IMG/VR virus record: IMGVR_UViG_3300042402_001868
Span: 62,001-126,000 of that record
Direction: 5' to 3' (one strand)
DNA length: 64,000 nt
Source: a virus
The notes beneath the pieces were generated by a model. That model searched no databases. It saw only the letters and a program-made list of their open reading frames with translations, and had not been told where the DNA came from. Both the position numbers and the translations under genes were made by a program. Shown here one piece after another: positions 28,212-36,477 of the stretch; position 1 is the first letter of the stretch; each line of letters begins with the position of its first letter.

Positions 28212-29122
28212 AGATCAATTTTTTGCAAACTTGTTCTGAGTTGATCAATGAATTGTGTGTAAGACTGGACATCGTTTCCAATGTTAATTTGGTTTCTTTT
28301 GGTCAGGCTTTCTACCACTGCAGGGTCTTTCAACACGTTAAGAATGTCTTGACGAAGTTGTTTAAGTTCTTCCTGATCTATTTTTGGACTCGCAGCAATC
28401 AGTATTCCGCCACTGACTTGGCCCACGCCTAACTGTTTCCGAACTGACGGAACAGACTGTCCGGCAATTGTCAGTGACTGATCAGTTGTATTTCCTAATA
28501 TACGAAATTTGCCAGCTTTGACGTACTCTTCGACTACAGGAGTGTAAGACATAATTGCTACATTAATGTCGTTGGCCAATAACGCTGTAATAATATCCGT
28601 CGGGCCTTTATATCTAACTGGTTCAACGGCTTTAGCTTCCCAATTGTAGTGTTGAGATAACAGTTGCAAGTTGACTACTTCTACAGAGACAGCATAACCT
28701 ACAAAATTTTTAGTACTGTTTGGCAACGTTTTGATCAGATCGTTCATGTTTTTATACGGTGCATCGGCTCGTATTACCCAGGCCTGCGGAGTCAATCCCA
28801 CAGGGCTAATTGGAATAAAGTCATCGTCCTTGTAAGGTAAGTCTTTTATGGTCTTGGGATTGAAGGCCAGCATGGTAGTAGAAGTCAAAATTAAGCCAGG
28901 TTTGGCTATATTTTTAAAACGTACAACTGCAGGCACATGATTTCCGCCGCCTACACTCTCAACTACCAGTGTATTTCCAGTTTGTTTTTTATAAGCTTCG
29001 GCAATTACTCTTGCAGTAATTTCACTAGACGATCCTGGTGCATTAGGATTGATTAGCACATACTCTTTGGCCGTGGCCACGTTAATAAACATTGCAAAAA
29101 GCAATGAAACAATAAATTTCAT
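28208..29122 (-). CDS. TctC/Bug-family periplasmic solute-binding protein
   Basis: 304 residues. A signal peptide (hydrophobic residues 4-15, probable cleavage after ATA at 18) precedes a tripartite-tricarboxylate-transporter receptor fold: NPNAPGSSSEITARVIAEAY, GGGNHVPAVVRF and FIPISPVGLTPQAWVI are recognisable. The family binds carboxylates in the periplasm and is greatly expanded in Betaproteobacteria. No transporter membrane genes accompany it. This looks like a host-derived auxiliary gene. Confidence 0.88.
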   Translation of the reverse strand: MKFIVSLLFAMFINVATAKEYVLINPNAPGSSSEITARVIAEAYKKQTGNTLVVESVGGGNHVPAVVRFKNIAKPGLILTSTTMLAFNPKTIKDLPYKDDDFIPISPVGLTPQAWVIRADAPYKNMNDLIKTLPNSTKNFVGYAVSVEVVNLQLLSQHYNWEAKAVEPVRYKGPTDIITALLANDINVAIMSYTPVVEEYVKAGKFRILGNTTDQSLTIAGQSVPSVRKQLGVGQVSGGILIAASPKIDQEELKQLRQDILNVLKDPAVVESLTKRNQINIGNDVQSYTQFIDQLRTSLQKIDL

Positions 29123-29264
29123 AATTTCCTCGATAAGTTTAAAAGTACTAGTAGATGAATTCTACGTACGGAAGGCGTTCTGTAGTATAGTCCACAGTAA
29201 AGACATCTCTATGTCAAGCGTCAAATTGATCCGACGTCGGCCCTTGCCGGCGCTGTAATAATAT

Positions 29265-30344
29265 TTATTTTACAAAACAATCATTTAAAATTTTGTTATG
29301 TACACGTAGTCCTAGAGCATATCGAGGTTGATTGCTAGTATTAACTGCACCATGTGTAAACGTGTCGTTGTTAACAACCATTAACTCATTGCCTGTTGGC
29401 AATATGCCAGCACCAGCAAATTTAATAAAACTACCCTCAGGCCACACTAGTGGAACATATAGTTGCGTACACCCTTTATAATTTACATACTCGGGTTTTG
29501 ATTTATTTGTATCATCAGTATGAGGATAGATAAAATCCCCAGGAGATAATTTTCCTATAAAAACTGACCAGCAGTCAAGGTCCAATAGATCTATTATTGA
29601 TTTAATATGCGGGTAGTTGTCTGCTATTGGCAACCGATTGCCGTACTTGTACAACCATGTGACATTCCAATTTGAATTGAATTTGTCTCCAAACTCTTTC
29701 TGATTGGCTATACGTTGAGTGTAGGATTCTGTTGTGCTACCATCAATGTTTTTTACTACTTCTTGAGCTGCAAGTTCTATCAGTTCATGAGATATACTTT
29801 TTTTATACCACATATATGGTATTTGTTCGGCTGTTGCTGTCTCTTTTGAAATTACTGTGAAATTAAAGTTGTGTAAGAAAAAATCTGTGATAATTTTAGG
29901 AAATTTACTTGAGTCAACAGTCAATCTGTCTGGATAGTAAATCCAATATTTTTCATATAAGTTTGTCCCAAACACACCGTTTGGAAATTTAGATTCTACA
30001 AGCTCAAGCCAATAGCTAACAGGATATCCAAATGGCAGGTGCCAGGTCTGGTTTGCTTCCCATATCACTGCACCTGGCTGAAGTTTTTGATGATCAGAAT
30101 TTTCAATCCATCCCAAATACAACATTTTTCTTAGACTAGATTCGTTCACAAAAACTTGTAAGATTTCTAATCTAATAGAATTGAGACTAGTTATACTCAG
30201 TTTGTGTAAACCAAATTCACTGTTGGTATATATAAAAATTCCAGTGTCGTTGACGTTAAACTCAACTATTTGATTGTCTAGTTTAACACATATATCATTA
30301 GGAGTTATTTTTCCAGATGTTTCAATAAAAATAAATGGTGTCAT
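29265..30344 (-). CDS. Fe(II)/2-oxoglutarate-type oxygenase-like protein
   Basis: 359 residues. The C-terminal half has IYPHTDD, then NNDTFTHGAVN and RYALGLRVHN, consistent with the HxD...H iron site and 2-oxoglutarate-binding Arg of aspartyl/asparaginyl hydroxylase-like proteins. The N-terminal half is unassigned. Its stop lies 142 bases upstream of the TctC-type gene, in a stretch with a weak promoter candidate only. Confidence 0.65.
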   Translation of the reverse strand: MTPFIFIETSGKITPNDICVKLDNQIVEFNVNDTGIFIYTNSEFGLHKLSITSLNSIRLEILQVFVNESSLRKMLYLGWIENSDHQKLQPGAVIWEANQTWHLPFGYPVSYWLELVESKFPNGVFGTNLYEKYWIYYPDRLTVDSSKFPKIITDFFLHNFNFTVISKETATAEQIPYMWYKKSISHELIELAAQEVVKNIDGSTTESYTQRIANQKEFGDKFNSNWNVTWLYKYGNRLPIADNYPHIKSIIDLLDLDCWSVFIGKLSPGDFIYPHTDDTNKSKPEYVNYKGCTQLYVPLVWPEGSFIKFAGAGILPTGNELMVVNNDTFTHGAVNTSNQPRYALGLRVHNKILNDCFVK

Positions 30345-30418
30345 TGCTTGAACTAACTTTCTGTAATCATATTTATATTATAAAACATATGACTGACATG
30401 TAACAGTCTTGTGAGCTA

Positions 30419-31006
30419 TTACATATCAGGGCCGTTGCCGTTTTTGAAACCTACTGTGCCACCTTCTGCTTGGATGCGTTTGATTACATCTTCAAACAAG
30501 ATGGGGGCAAAATCTGTTTGTTCCACGCAAACACAATGATATCGAGGATCAATTACAGGAATGCCATACTTGCCCACAGGTTCCATCTTCACACGACTAG
30601 CATGCAAGTGACCGTGAATGTTAACTCCAAAACGACCTAATGATTCAGGATGGATCGGGATATGACTCAAAATCATTCCGTTCATCACATGGTATGCTCG
30701 CAACTCACGAAAGTATTCACGATACTCCACATCAGGAAAGATGTCATGGTTGCCACGGATCAACACCTTGTCTCCGTTCAATCGATGCAATGTCTTCAAG
30801 GCCCGGCGGTTGATAACAACATCGCCCAAGTGGTAGACCTTGTCGCTAGGACGCACACGGTCGTTCCATCGCCGAACCATTTCCTCGTCCATCTCATCTG
30901 GATCAGTCCATGGACGCAATTTTACCTCAGGGTCGTCTGGGTGTGTGAAGCGACAGACACCGGCGTGTCCAAAGTGTGTGTCGCTTGTTAAAAATACTGA
31001 TGGCAT
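30419..31006 (-). CDS. metallophosphoesterase
   Basis: 195 residues with the calcineurin-like set: SDTHFGH, LGDVV, IRGNHD, SHIPIHPE and NIHGHLHA. Family members hydrolyse phosphomonoesters or diesters with two metal ions. A consensus promoter is at 31032-31060. Similar proteins occur in many phages. Confidence 0.9.
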   Translation of the reverse strand: MPSVFLTSDTHFGHAGVCRFTHPDDPEVKLRPWTDPDEMDEEMVRRWNDRVRPSDKVYHLGDVVINRRALKTLHRLNGDKVLIRGNHDIFPDVEYREYFRELRAYHVMNGMILSHIPIHPESLGRFGVNIHGHLHASRVKMEPVGKYGIPVIDPRYHCVCVEQTDFAPILFEDVIKRIQAEGGTVGFKNGNGPDM

Positions 31007-31031
31007 CTTGTGCTCCTTTCCTTAATCAAGT

Positions 31032-31060
31032 ATTATAGCACAACAATCAATATTAGTCAA
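31032..31060 (-). promoter_or_regulatory. sigma70-type promoter for the metallophosphoesterase
   Basis: TTGACT at 31055-31060, 17-base spacer ending TGTGC, TATAAT at 31032-31037. Confidence 0.8.
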
Positions 31061-31064
31061 TGTG

Positions 31065-31790
31065 CTATTTTAGTTCCACATCGGTTAAATCAGGAATCAG
31101 TTCGCCTTTTTGCATCTGAGTTTGGTCGCTATAGCTATTTGATGAACGTTTTCCAACATGGATTTGAACAAGGTCTCTGCTTTGAAACTCTGGATACTTG
31201 TTCCAGTAACTGGTAACATGAATTTGATTTGTATCAAACAACACCGCATCACCTGCTTTGTAGGTAAAGATACCCTCTAGCTCAAGCCAATCGCAATAAT
31301 TTCTAGTGAGATCGCGCCAGTCGGCACAATGGTCCAGGTCTTCAATTTCAGATATGTTTGAAATTTTTGGACCTTTTAACTTTTGTTCCATGTATGGCTC
31401 GATATCTTGGCACGAATTAAAAAGCTCTTTGAAAATAATTGCTTTAAACTTTGGTTGGTCATCTAATGCAAAAATTATAGTATAAGTCAGGTCAAATCGA
31501 TCCTTGCCAAACTCGTCCACATGAAGAGAATGGGAAGTGACTTGCCGTTGATAGTTTCCCCAAAAATAGTTCTCGTTAGGAAAATGCGTCTTGACAATTT
31601 TTTCTAAAATAGAGTAGGCTGGCGTATTCTCTTTGATCAGCAATCTACGATCAATGTGATCATGCACACCTATACCTGGATGTACTCCCTCAGGTTTGCC
31701 ATTGACATAGGCATGTTGATGATTGTCAATCCAGTATTTTTTAAATACCTGAATGTCTTCGGGGCTCAGTATATTTTCTAATAGTTTCAT
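31065..31790 (-). CDS. 2-oxoglutarate/Fe(II) oxygenase-like protein
   Basis: 241 residues. SHSLHVDEFG supplies an HxD-like iron pair, with a distal His in FDTNQIHVTS; the general layout is that of prolyl-4-hydroxylase-like phage proteins. Substrate unknown. It is ATGA-coupled to the omega-like gene upstream. Confidence 0.62.
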   Translation of the reverse strand: MKLLENILSPEDIQVFKKYWIDNHQHAYVNGKPEGVHPGIGVHDHIDRRLLIKENTPAYSILEKIVKTHFPNENYFWGNYQRQVTSHSLHVDEFGKDRFDLTYTIIFALDDQPKFKAIIFKELFNSCQDIEPYMEQKLKGPKISNISEIEDLDHCADWRDLTRNYCDWLELEGIFTYKAGDAVLFDTNQIHVTSYWNKYPEFQSRDLVQIHVGKRSSNSYSDQTQMQKGELIPDLTDVELK

Positions 31791-32056
31791 AGTTGCAATC
31801 CTTTATTTTTTTTGTTTGTGTTTGCAATTCGATGAAGATAGTCATTTCCGACATGACCCTCTTCAATTTCTAATATAGCGGTAACCATTGCACCATACTT
31901 GGTAACAATCTTTGGGGCATGCCCACGACGCAGTTCTCTTGCTCGTTGCGCGGCAACCAGTACCAAATCATATCTGTTACCTAATGCCTCTACTGCATAT
32001 TCGCTTGTAAGGCCAGCGGTTCTACCACTTACGTCATGTTTAATTTTCATCTTCAT
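31787..32056 (-). CDS. rpoZ: RNA polymerase omega subunit-like protein
   Basis: 89 residues, the length of bacterial omega (about 91 in E. coli). The core EYAVEALGNRYDLVLVAA then QRARELRRG and ILEIEEG matches the omega signature ([29 protein letters not shown]). Omega binds beta-prime and helps assemble RNA polymerase. A phage copy could reprogramme host polymerase or replace host omega. Start is ATG 32056 or the third codon. It overlaps the upstream gene by 17 bases. Confidence 0.82.
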   Translation of the reverse strand: MKMKIKHDVSGRTAGLTSEYAVEALGNRYDLVLVAAQRARELRRGHAPKIVTKYGAMVTAILEIEEGHVGNDYLHRIANTNKKNKGLQL

Positions 32057-32351
32057 CTTTCGTTGTCAAACCATTTGAATGTTTATCTGTGACTTGTTCT
32101 AAGTCTTGAAACAAACGCTTTTCTTGCGCTGTGAGTCGATCCTTGTGAGTCTTGCGTGGGTTACCACACAAGTAACAGCCAGGGTTTCCACAATCCATCA
32201 CATGATGTTTGGCAGTACGATGAGGTTGTTTCATCACCTGATCATGAAACCCTAAACCATGTGTTTTGGCAATTTTTACTTGCCTAGCAATCTTGACATC
32301 AGTTTTGTGCCGACGTCGTGAATTCATAAATTTGGCTAATTCGTTACTCAC
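32040..32351 (-). CDS. small basic protein with CGNPGCYLCGNPRK motif
   Basis: About 103 residues. GTG at 32351 is chosen because AGAGG precedes it and the promoter's -10 box at 32370-32375 lies just upstream; a longer frame would run into the promoter. DCGNPGCYLCGNPRK is a zinc-binding-like cysteine motif seen in small phage and bacterial proteins of unknown role. The rest is basic. Confidence 0.75.
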   Translation of the reverse strand: MSNELAKFMNSRRRHKTDVKIARQVKIAKTHGLGFHDQVMKQPHRTAKHHVMDCGNPGCYLCGNPRKTHKDRLTAQEKRLFQDLEQVTDKHSNGLTTKDEDEN

Positions 32352-32369
32352 ATTGTTCCTCTCTTGACT

Positions 32370-32398
32370 ATTATATAACAATACAACATTGTTGTCAA
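32370..32398 (-). promoter_or_regulatory. sigma70-type promoter upstream of the rpoZ-like operon
   Basis: TTGACA at 32393-32398, 17-base spacer, TATAAT at 32370-32375. It reads into the CGNPRK protein, the omega-like gene and the oxygenase. Confidence 0.78.
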
Positions 32399-33171
32399 CT
32401 TGCTAATGCTCGATCTGTACGTGTCATATCAGCACAGGTATAAGTTTGGTAACTTTGCTTTAGGTGTTCAGGCATGGGAATCTCTTCAATTGGTACTCCA
32501 AACCGTTCTGCAACTTCATAGAAGCTGTGTGTTTTACCTGTGCCTACATTAAACACACCTGACTGTTTGATATTTAAGAAAGCTAAATGTGTGTTGATAA
32601 CTTGGCTCACGGGCACAAAATCTCTGCGGTATTCTCTACTGCCTTCAAACACACGTATGCGTCCTGTTTCCCTGGCTTGTTTTTCAAACTGATGATATGG
32701 ACTAGCCTGCCCACCTTTGTGATCTTCGCCGGAACCATACACATTAAAATACCGAAATCCTTGTATGCGATCACCGTTATGGTCAGCAAACTCTTGACGC
32801 TTGAGAGCATAGCGTTCAAACATGTATTTTGACCAAGCATAAGGTGTTCGCGGATCCACAGGCGAGTCTTCGCGGAACTCTTGGTTTAATCCATACACGC
32901 TAGCACTGCTGGAATACTGAAAGTGTGTGCCAGTGTTCATGCAACGATCCAACAGTCGACAACTGAAGTCATAGTTTTGTCGCATGACTTTGTCTACATC
33001 ACGTTCGGTGGTGCTAGATATGCCACCAATGTGAATACACACATCTCGATCTCTAGTATCTAGATTGTCTTCATCTTCGCCCCAGTCATATGTTCTAACA
33101 TCATGCCCTGCTAGGGCTTTGAGCATGTTGGAACCGATAAAGCCCCTGTGGCCTGTAAGTAAAATTCTCAT
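32395..33171 (-). CDS. hldD: ADP-glycero-manno-heptose 6-epimerase-like protein
   Basis: 258 residues. Rossmann motif TGHRGFIGSN, SSSASVYG, catalytic YAWSKYMFE, and the HldD-type FRYFNVYGSGEDHKGGQASPYHQ. HldD interconverts ADP-D- and ADP-L-glycero-manno-heptose for lipopolysaccharide core. It is somewhat shorter than bacterial HldD (about 310). It is the last of an operon with the two HldE activities on separate genes. Confidence 0.88.
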   Translation of the reverse strand: MRILLTGHRGFIGSNMLKALAGHDVRTYDWGEDEDNLDTRDRDVCIHIGGISSTTERDVDKVMRQNYDFSCRLLDRCMNTGTHFQYSSSASVYGLNQEFREDSPVDPRTPYAWSKYMFERYALKRQEFADHNGDRIQGFRYFNVYGSGEDHKGGQASPYHQFEKQARETGRIRVFEGSREYRRDFVPVSQVINTHLAFLNIKQSGVFNVGTGKTHSFYEVAERFGVPIEEIPMPEHLKQSYQTYTCADMTRTDRALAS

Positions 33172-33524
33172 TTTTGACTGTCTCCTTTGCCCACACGATA
33201 GTTATCTTCTACTGAATCTGGTGTGCTAACTTCGATGATAGTGCCAGCTTCTATACAAACCAATTGATGTGGCTGCAATGGCCGATTACGCCATGTGGTG
33301 CCCGGTTTAAGTATTGCGTCATGCTGACTAGCATCCGTGGTTTCAATGAATACAACTTGAAACAACCCATCCAACACATACCATGTTTCGTCTTTTTCAG
33401 CATGGAAGTGCATGCTGAATCGAGCACCCTCGTTAAACTTCATAAGTTTGCCACAGTACTTGTCATTGGTAGCCCAGATCAATTCTGAGCCCCACCCTTT
33501 TTCTACAAAGCCTTCTAGTCTCAT
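33168..33524 (-). CDS. cupin-domain sugar isomerase-like protein
   Basis: 118 residues from ATG 33524, the start that overlaps the kinase stop. EKGWGSELIWATNDKYCGKLM and FSMHFHAEKDETWYVLDG resemble the C-terminal cupin of type II phosphomannose isomerases. It sits inside the heptose operon, so a sugar-phosphate role is likely. A longer frame to 33674 overlaps the kinase and is rejected. Confidence 0.78.
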   Translation of the reverse strand: MRLEGFVEKGWGSELIWATNDKYCGKLMKFNEGARFSMHFHAEKDETWYVLDGLFQVVFIETTDASQHDAILKPGTTWRNRPLQPHQLVCIEAGTIIEVSTPDSVEDNYRVGKGDSQK

Positions 33525-34279
33525 TTGATTTCCTCTAGTGTAGGAGCATACACACCTATGTGTTGCACAGTAACGGCGCTGGCTCGGATTGCAAATTCTA
33601 TTGCAAGATCCATACTCTGAGATTTTAAATATTCGTAGCACAGGGCCGCAAGAAATGTGTCCCCGGCACCACACACATCTGTCACTGCTATTTCCACAGC
33701 AGGATATGTTCGGTCCTTGTACACAGCACCGTTCCTGCCGTGTGTGACAACAAGATCATCGCATATGGTCTTGGCATCGTTGTATTCTTTATTGTTGATC
33801 TTAACAACACACCCGGCTAGTCTTGCTAGATCAGTTTTCTTTGTATCCACAAATATCGGGCCAGAATATGTTTTGCGTAAATTTTCAATTAACTCGTAAG
33901 TGACATTGCCTTTGTTGTAGTCGCTGATCACAATGGCATTGCATATGGAGAGATCTATACCATCCAATGGGTAAGGCTCGTTGATGTAGTCATTGTCGAT
34001 GCGAACAATCTGTTGCTTACTACGTTCGTCAATCAGTCTTGTTTTTGATCCAGGCTGGCCACTTGCAACAAGTACCTCACATCCAAGTGCCACAAGGTTG
34101 GCTGCTACATTGGCAGCCATGCCGTTGCGACTTTCTTCACGGGTGGGTATAAACACAGGCACAGGTGCTTCGGGACTGATGCGATCAACTACGCCATACT
34201 GGTAGTTGTCCACGCACACATCACCTACTACCAATATCCTGAATGGCTCGGGTGGTTGAGTATGGTTCAATTCTGTCAT
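33521..34279 (-). CDS. hldE1: heptose-7-phosphate kinase-like PfkB protein (HldE N-domain)
   Basis: 252 residues. RILVVGDVCVDNYQYG, RISPEAPVPV, NVAANLVALG and the PfkB signature DVCGAGDTFLAAL, with catalytic Asp. This matches the kinase half of HldE/RfaE, which phosphorylates heptose 7-phosphate at C1. It is shorter than the bacterial domain (about 310). The start overlaps the adenylyltransferase gene by 59 bases. Confidence 0.87.
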   Translation of the reverse strand: MTELNHTQPPEPFRILVVGDVCVDNYQYGVVDRISPEAPVPVFIPTREESRNGMAANVAANLVALGCEVLVASGQPGSKTRLIDERSKQQIVRIDNDYINEPYPLDGIDLSICNAIVISDYNKGNVTYELIENLRKTYSGPIFVDTKKTDLARLAGCVVKINNKEYNDAKTICDDLVVTHGRNGAVYKDRTYPAVEIAVTDVCGAGDTFLAALCYEYLKSQSMDLAIEFAIRASAVTVQHIGVYAPTLEEIK

Positions 34280-34616
34280 AAAACACTATTTCTTTACAAT
34301 ACTGATGACCTATAATATGTCGACCTTGATAATCTGATCCTTTGACCATGACAGGGTTGTACAATCTACAGATGTCCTCAAGTTCTTGATCACTGTTAAA
34401 AATCCAAACGCTATCTACACTGCGTAGGCTTTCTAGTATGAGCTTGCGATCATCTTCAGAGTTGATAGGTCTGCCAGAGCCCTTGAGTTCCTTCACACGC
34501 TGGTCGCCATCAATGGCCACAAGCAAAGAATCACCCAGGCTTCGTGCATAATTTAGCAATTGTACATGACCTGGGTGTAAGATGTCAAATGTTCCGTTGA
34601 CAAATATGGTTTTCAT
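34221..34616 (-). CDS. hldE2: heptose 1-phosphate adenylyltransferase-like (HldE C-domain)
   Basis: 131 residues. NGTFDILHPGHVQLL contains the HxGH nucleotidyltransferase motif and GSGRPINSEDDR is typical of RfaE2/HldE C-domains. It forms ADP-heptose from heptose 1-phosphate and ATP. Bacterial HldE is often a fusion; here kinase and transferase are separate overlapping genes. Confidence 0.9.
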   Translation of the reverse strand: MKTIFVNGTFDILHPGHVQLLNYARSLGDSLLVAIDGDQRVKELKGSGRPINSEDDRKLILESLRSVDSVWIFNSDQELEDICRLYNPVMVKGSDYQGRHIIGHQYCKEIVFYDRIEPYSTTRAIQDIGSR

Positions 34617-35122
34617 TAACTGTTTAGAACCTTGGCTACACTATTAATTACCGCCGCAATGCGACCAATGTCACGTAATTGCTCTACTGTGTAACCTTCT
34701 TGCTTGAGTGTTTCGTAATGTGCTTTCACACAAAAATGGCACTTGCCCACAATGCTGGCTGCTAACGAGAATGCTTCGAAGTTTGACTTAGTAGTTCCTC
34801 CATGTGATGCGATGGCGTTCATTCGTAACTGTGCTGGCAATCCTTTTAGAGACGGATCTTCGGCCATCTCAACGAATGGATACCATACATTGTTCTGTGC
34901 CATAATGCTTGCGGCTGTCATTGCGCTGTCTGCGTGAACAGGACCATCTGCTAACATAACAGCAAGTACTTTACCGTTACCAGTTGCGGCGAGTGCGGCC
35001 ACAGCACAGCCCATGGCCACATCAGCATCCAATGTACTACGCAAAAGAACTGCGTCAAGATTTAACTTAGTGTCCTTAGCGTAGTCTGGCAACGCTTCTT
35101 TGATAGCGTCGATGAATGCCAT
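34616..35122 (-). CDS. ahpD: AhpD-like alkylhydroperoxidase
   Basis: 168 residues with the AhpD active site: C128-x2-C131 and His135 (GKCHFCVKAH). AhpD reduces AhpC and has weak peroxidase activity. The gene starts one base into the AhpC stop, so the two proteins are translationally coupled. Confidence 0.9.
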   Translation of the reverse strand: MAFIDAIKEALPDYAKDTKLNLDAVLLRSTLDADVAMGCAVAALAATGNGKVLAVMLADGPVHADSAMTAASIMAQNNVWYPFVEMAEDPSLKGLPAQLRMNAIASHGGTTKSNFEAFSLAASIVGKCHFCVKAHYETLKQEGYTVEQLRDIGRIAAVINSVAKVLNS

Positions 35123-35676
35123 TATAGTGTCTCTCCGCCTACTGTACGGTTACAAGCGCAAAGCTCGCCAGTTTGCAATGCGTCAAGAATACGCAATGTT
35201 TCTTCTGGGCTACGACCAACGTTCAAGTTGTTCACAGTAACGTGTTGAATTTCATTGTTTGGATCAATGATAAATGTGGCACGAAGTGCGGCACCTGCTG
35301 GAGCATAGAATACACCAAGTTGTTCGATTAGACTTACACTGCCACGTTCTTCACCTGACTGATGACGAGCAGTGTCAGCAAATTGAATGTGTTTGATCTT
35401 GCTCAAATCTTCGTGACTACGTTGCCATGCCAGTTTGCAAAACTCATTGTCTGTTGAACCTGTTAGCAATACTGCGTCACGGTCAGCAAAGTCTTGGAAC
35501 AACTTGTCATAGGCCACAATTTCTGTGGGGCACACAAATGTAAAGTCCTTGGGATAGTAAACAATTACTTTCCACTTGCCTTCAAATGATTTTTCTGTGA
35601 TGGTAAAGAAATCGTCCTTACCTGGGTTTACGCCTGTTACTGAGAACGGGGTTAATTTATCGCCTACTGTTTTCAT
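35122..35676 (-). CDS. ahpC: AhpC-type peroxiredoxin
   Basis: 184 residues. Peroxidatic Cys49 in DFTFVCPTE; resolving cysteines C173 and C175 in ELCACN near the C-terminus. The LCACN tail and the AhpD partner resemble the actinobacterial/alkyl hydroperoxide AhpC-AhpD system. It destroys peroxides in the cytoplasm. A consensus promoter is at 35725-35753. Confidence 0.93.
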   Translation of the reverse strand: MKTVGDKLTPFSVTGVNPGKDDFFTITEKSFEGKWKVIVYYPKDFTFVCPTEIVAYDKLFQDFADRDAVLLTGSTDNEFCKLAWQRSHEDLSKIKHIQFADTARHQSGEERGSVSLIEQLGVFYAPAGAALRATFIIDPNNEIQHVTVNNLNVGRSPEETLRILDALQTGELCACNRTVGGETL

Positions 35677-35724
35677 ATTTTCTCCTATTAAAAATTAGTA
35701 CATCAGTGTTTGTACTGAGTGTTT

Positions 35725-35753
35725 ATTGTACTAGTATATAGTCTTGTAGTCAA
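35725..35753 (-). promoter_or_regulatory. sigma70-type promoter for ahpC-ahpD
   Basis: TTGACT at 35748-35753, 17-base spacer, TACAAT at 35725-35730. Confidence 0.72.
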
Positions 35754-35812
35754 GCGAAAACGTTAAATCTCGCAGAAAATATTTTAATGGTACCAATAGG
35801 AAAAATCAATTG

Positions 35813-35965
35813 TTAACTGGGAATCATTTTGGGAAGGTACGGCACTGCTCTGGGTCCGTAACGTTGTTGCAGAAGAAATCGAGCCGCTTGTGCTGTGTCT
35901 GCACCCACACGGTCTTTGAATTCACGACCGTCGGGTGTGCGTATGGTTGCTTCAAACAGTTTCAT
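35813..35965 (-). CDS. 50-residue phage protein
   Basis: ATG at 35965 overlaps the upstream TGA (ATGA); TAA at 35813-35815. MKLFEATIRTPDGREFKDRVGADTAQAARF begins a compact domain with a beta-hairpin and helix, like small phage proteins. Function is unknown. Confidence 0.7.
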   Translation of the reverse strand: MKLFEATIRTPDGREFKDRVGADTAQAARFLLQQRYGPRAVPYLPKMIPS

Positions 35966-36477
35966 ACAGTATTTAACAATACTGGAGAATAATATGTGGT
36001 GTCTTCATGTTGATCGCGTTGCATTAGCCATTTGTAGATAGGTGTAGTAAATTCTAAACTGGTCTCTCCTACTGATCCCATATACTCTGATGGCACAACA
36101 ATATCTGGATGTTCAGGATAACAACACTTTCCGTACTCTTCGAGGGCCAATCGAAGATTTAGATTTTCTATCCATGCTCCAGCGATGTGTAGCATGGGAG
36201 ATGCCCAAAGGCCATCTACATCAAATCCCTCAACAATTTTTTCAACTTCAATTTTTAATTTATAATTTCCTGTGTTTTGGTCTAAGAATTCGTGCTCAAT
36301 TTGAACCAGTTGGTCAACTGTATCGTGATACAACACAATATCGTTTAATGTAATCTTGACAACACATGCTTGACTGGATTTTACCCATTCTTTAAAGTCA
36401 ATCATGTGACCGGTATTTAGATGGATGTTTAACTTGGCCTTGTTAACATGATTGATTTTTCCTGGCATACTAAACAT
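35962..36477 (-). CDS. unidentified beta-rich protein
   Basis: 171 residues, ATG 36477 or 36468. Alternating strands (ACVVKITLNDIVLYHDT, GNYKLKIEVEKI) suggest a beta-sandwich or carbohydrate-binding-like fold. It follows the amidinotransferase and precedes a 50-residue protein. No family recognised. Confidence 0.68.
   Translation of the reverse strand: MFSMPGKINHVNKAKLNIHLNTGHMIDFKEWVKSSQACVVKITLNDIVLYHDTVDQLVQIEHEFLDQNTGNYKLKIEVEKIVEGFDVDGLWASPMLHIAGAWIENLNLRLALEEYGKCCYPEHPDIVVPSEYMGSVGETSLEFTTPIYKWLMQRDQHEDTTYYSPVLLNTV

Noticed and set aside
29165-29235. Promoter before the TctC-like gene
   Set aside because: TTGAC boxes are present, but the spacing to TATACT is about 22 bases; left out of the feature list.
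33525-33674. N-terminal extension of the cupin protein
   Set aside because: Cysteine-rich, non-protein-like, and inside the kinase gene; ATG 33524 is ATGA-coupled.
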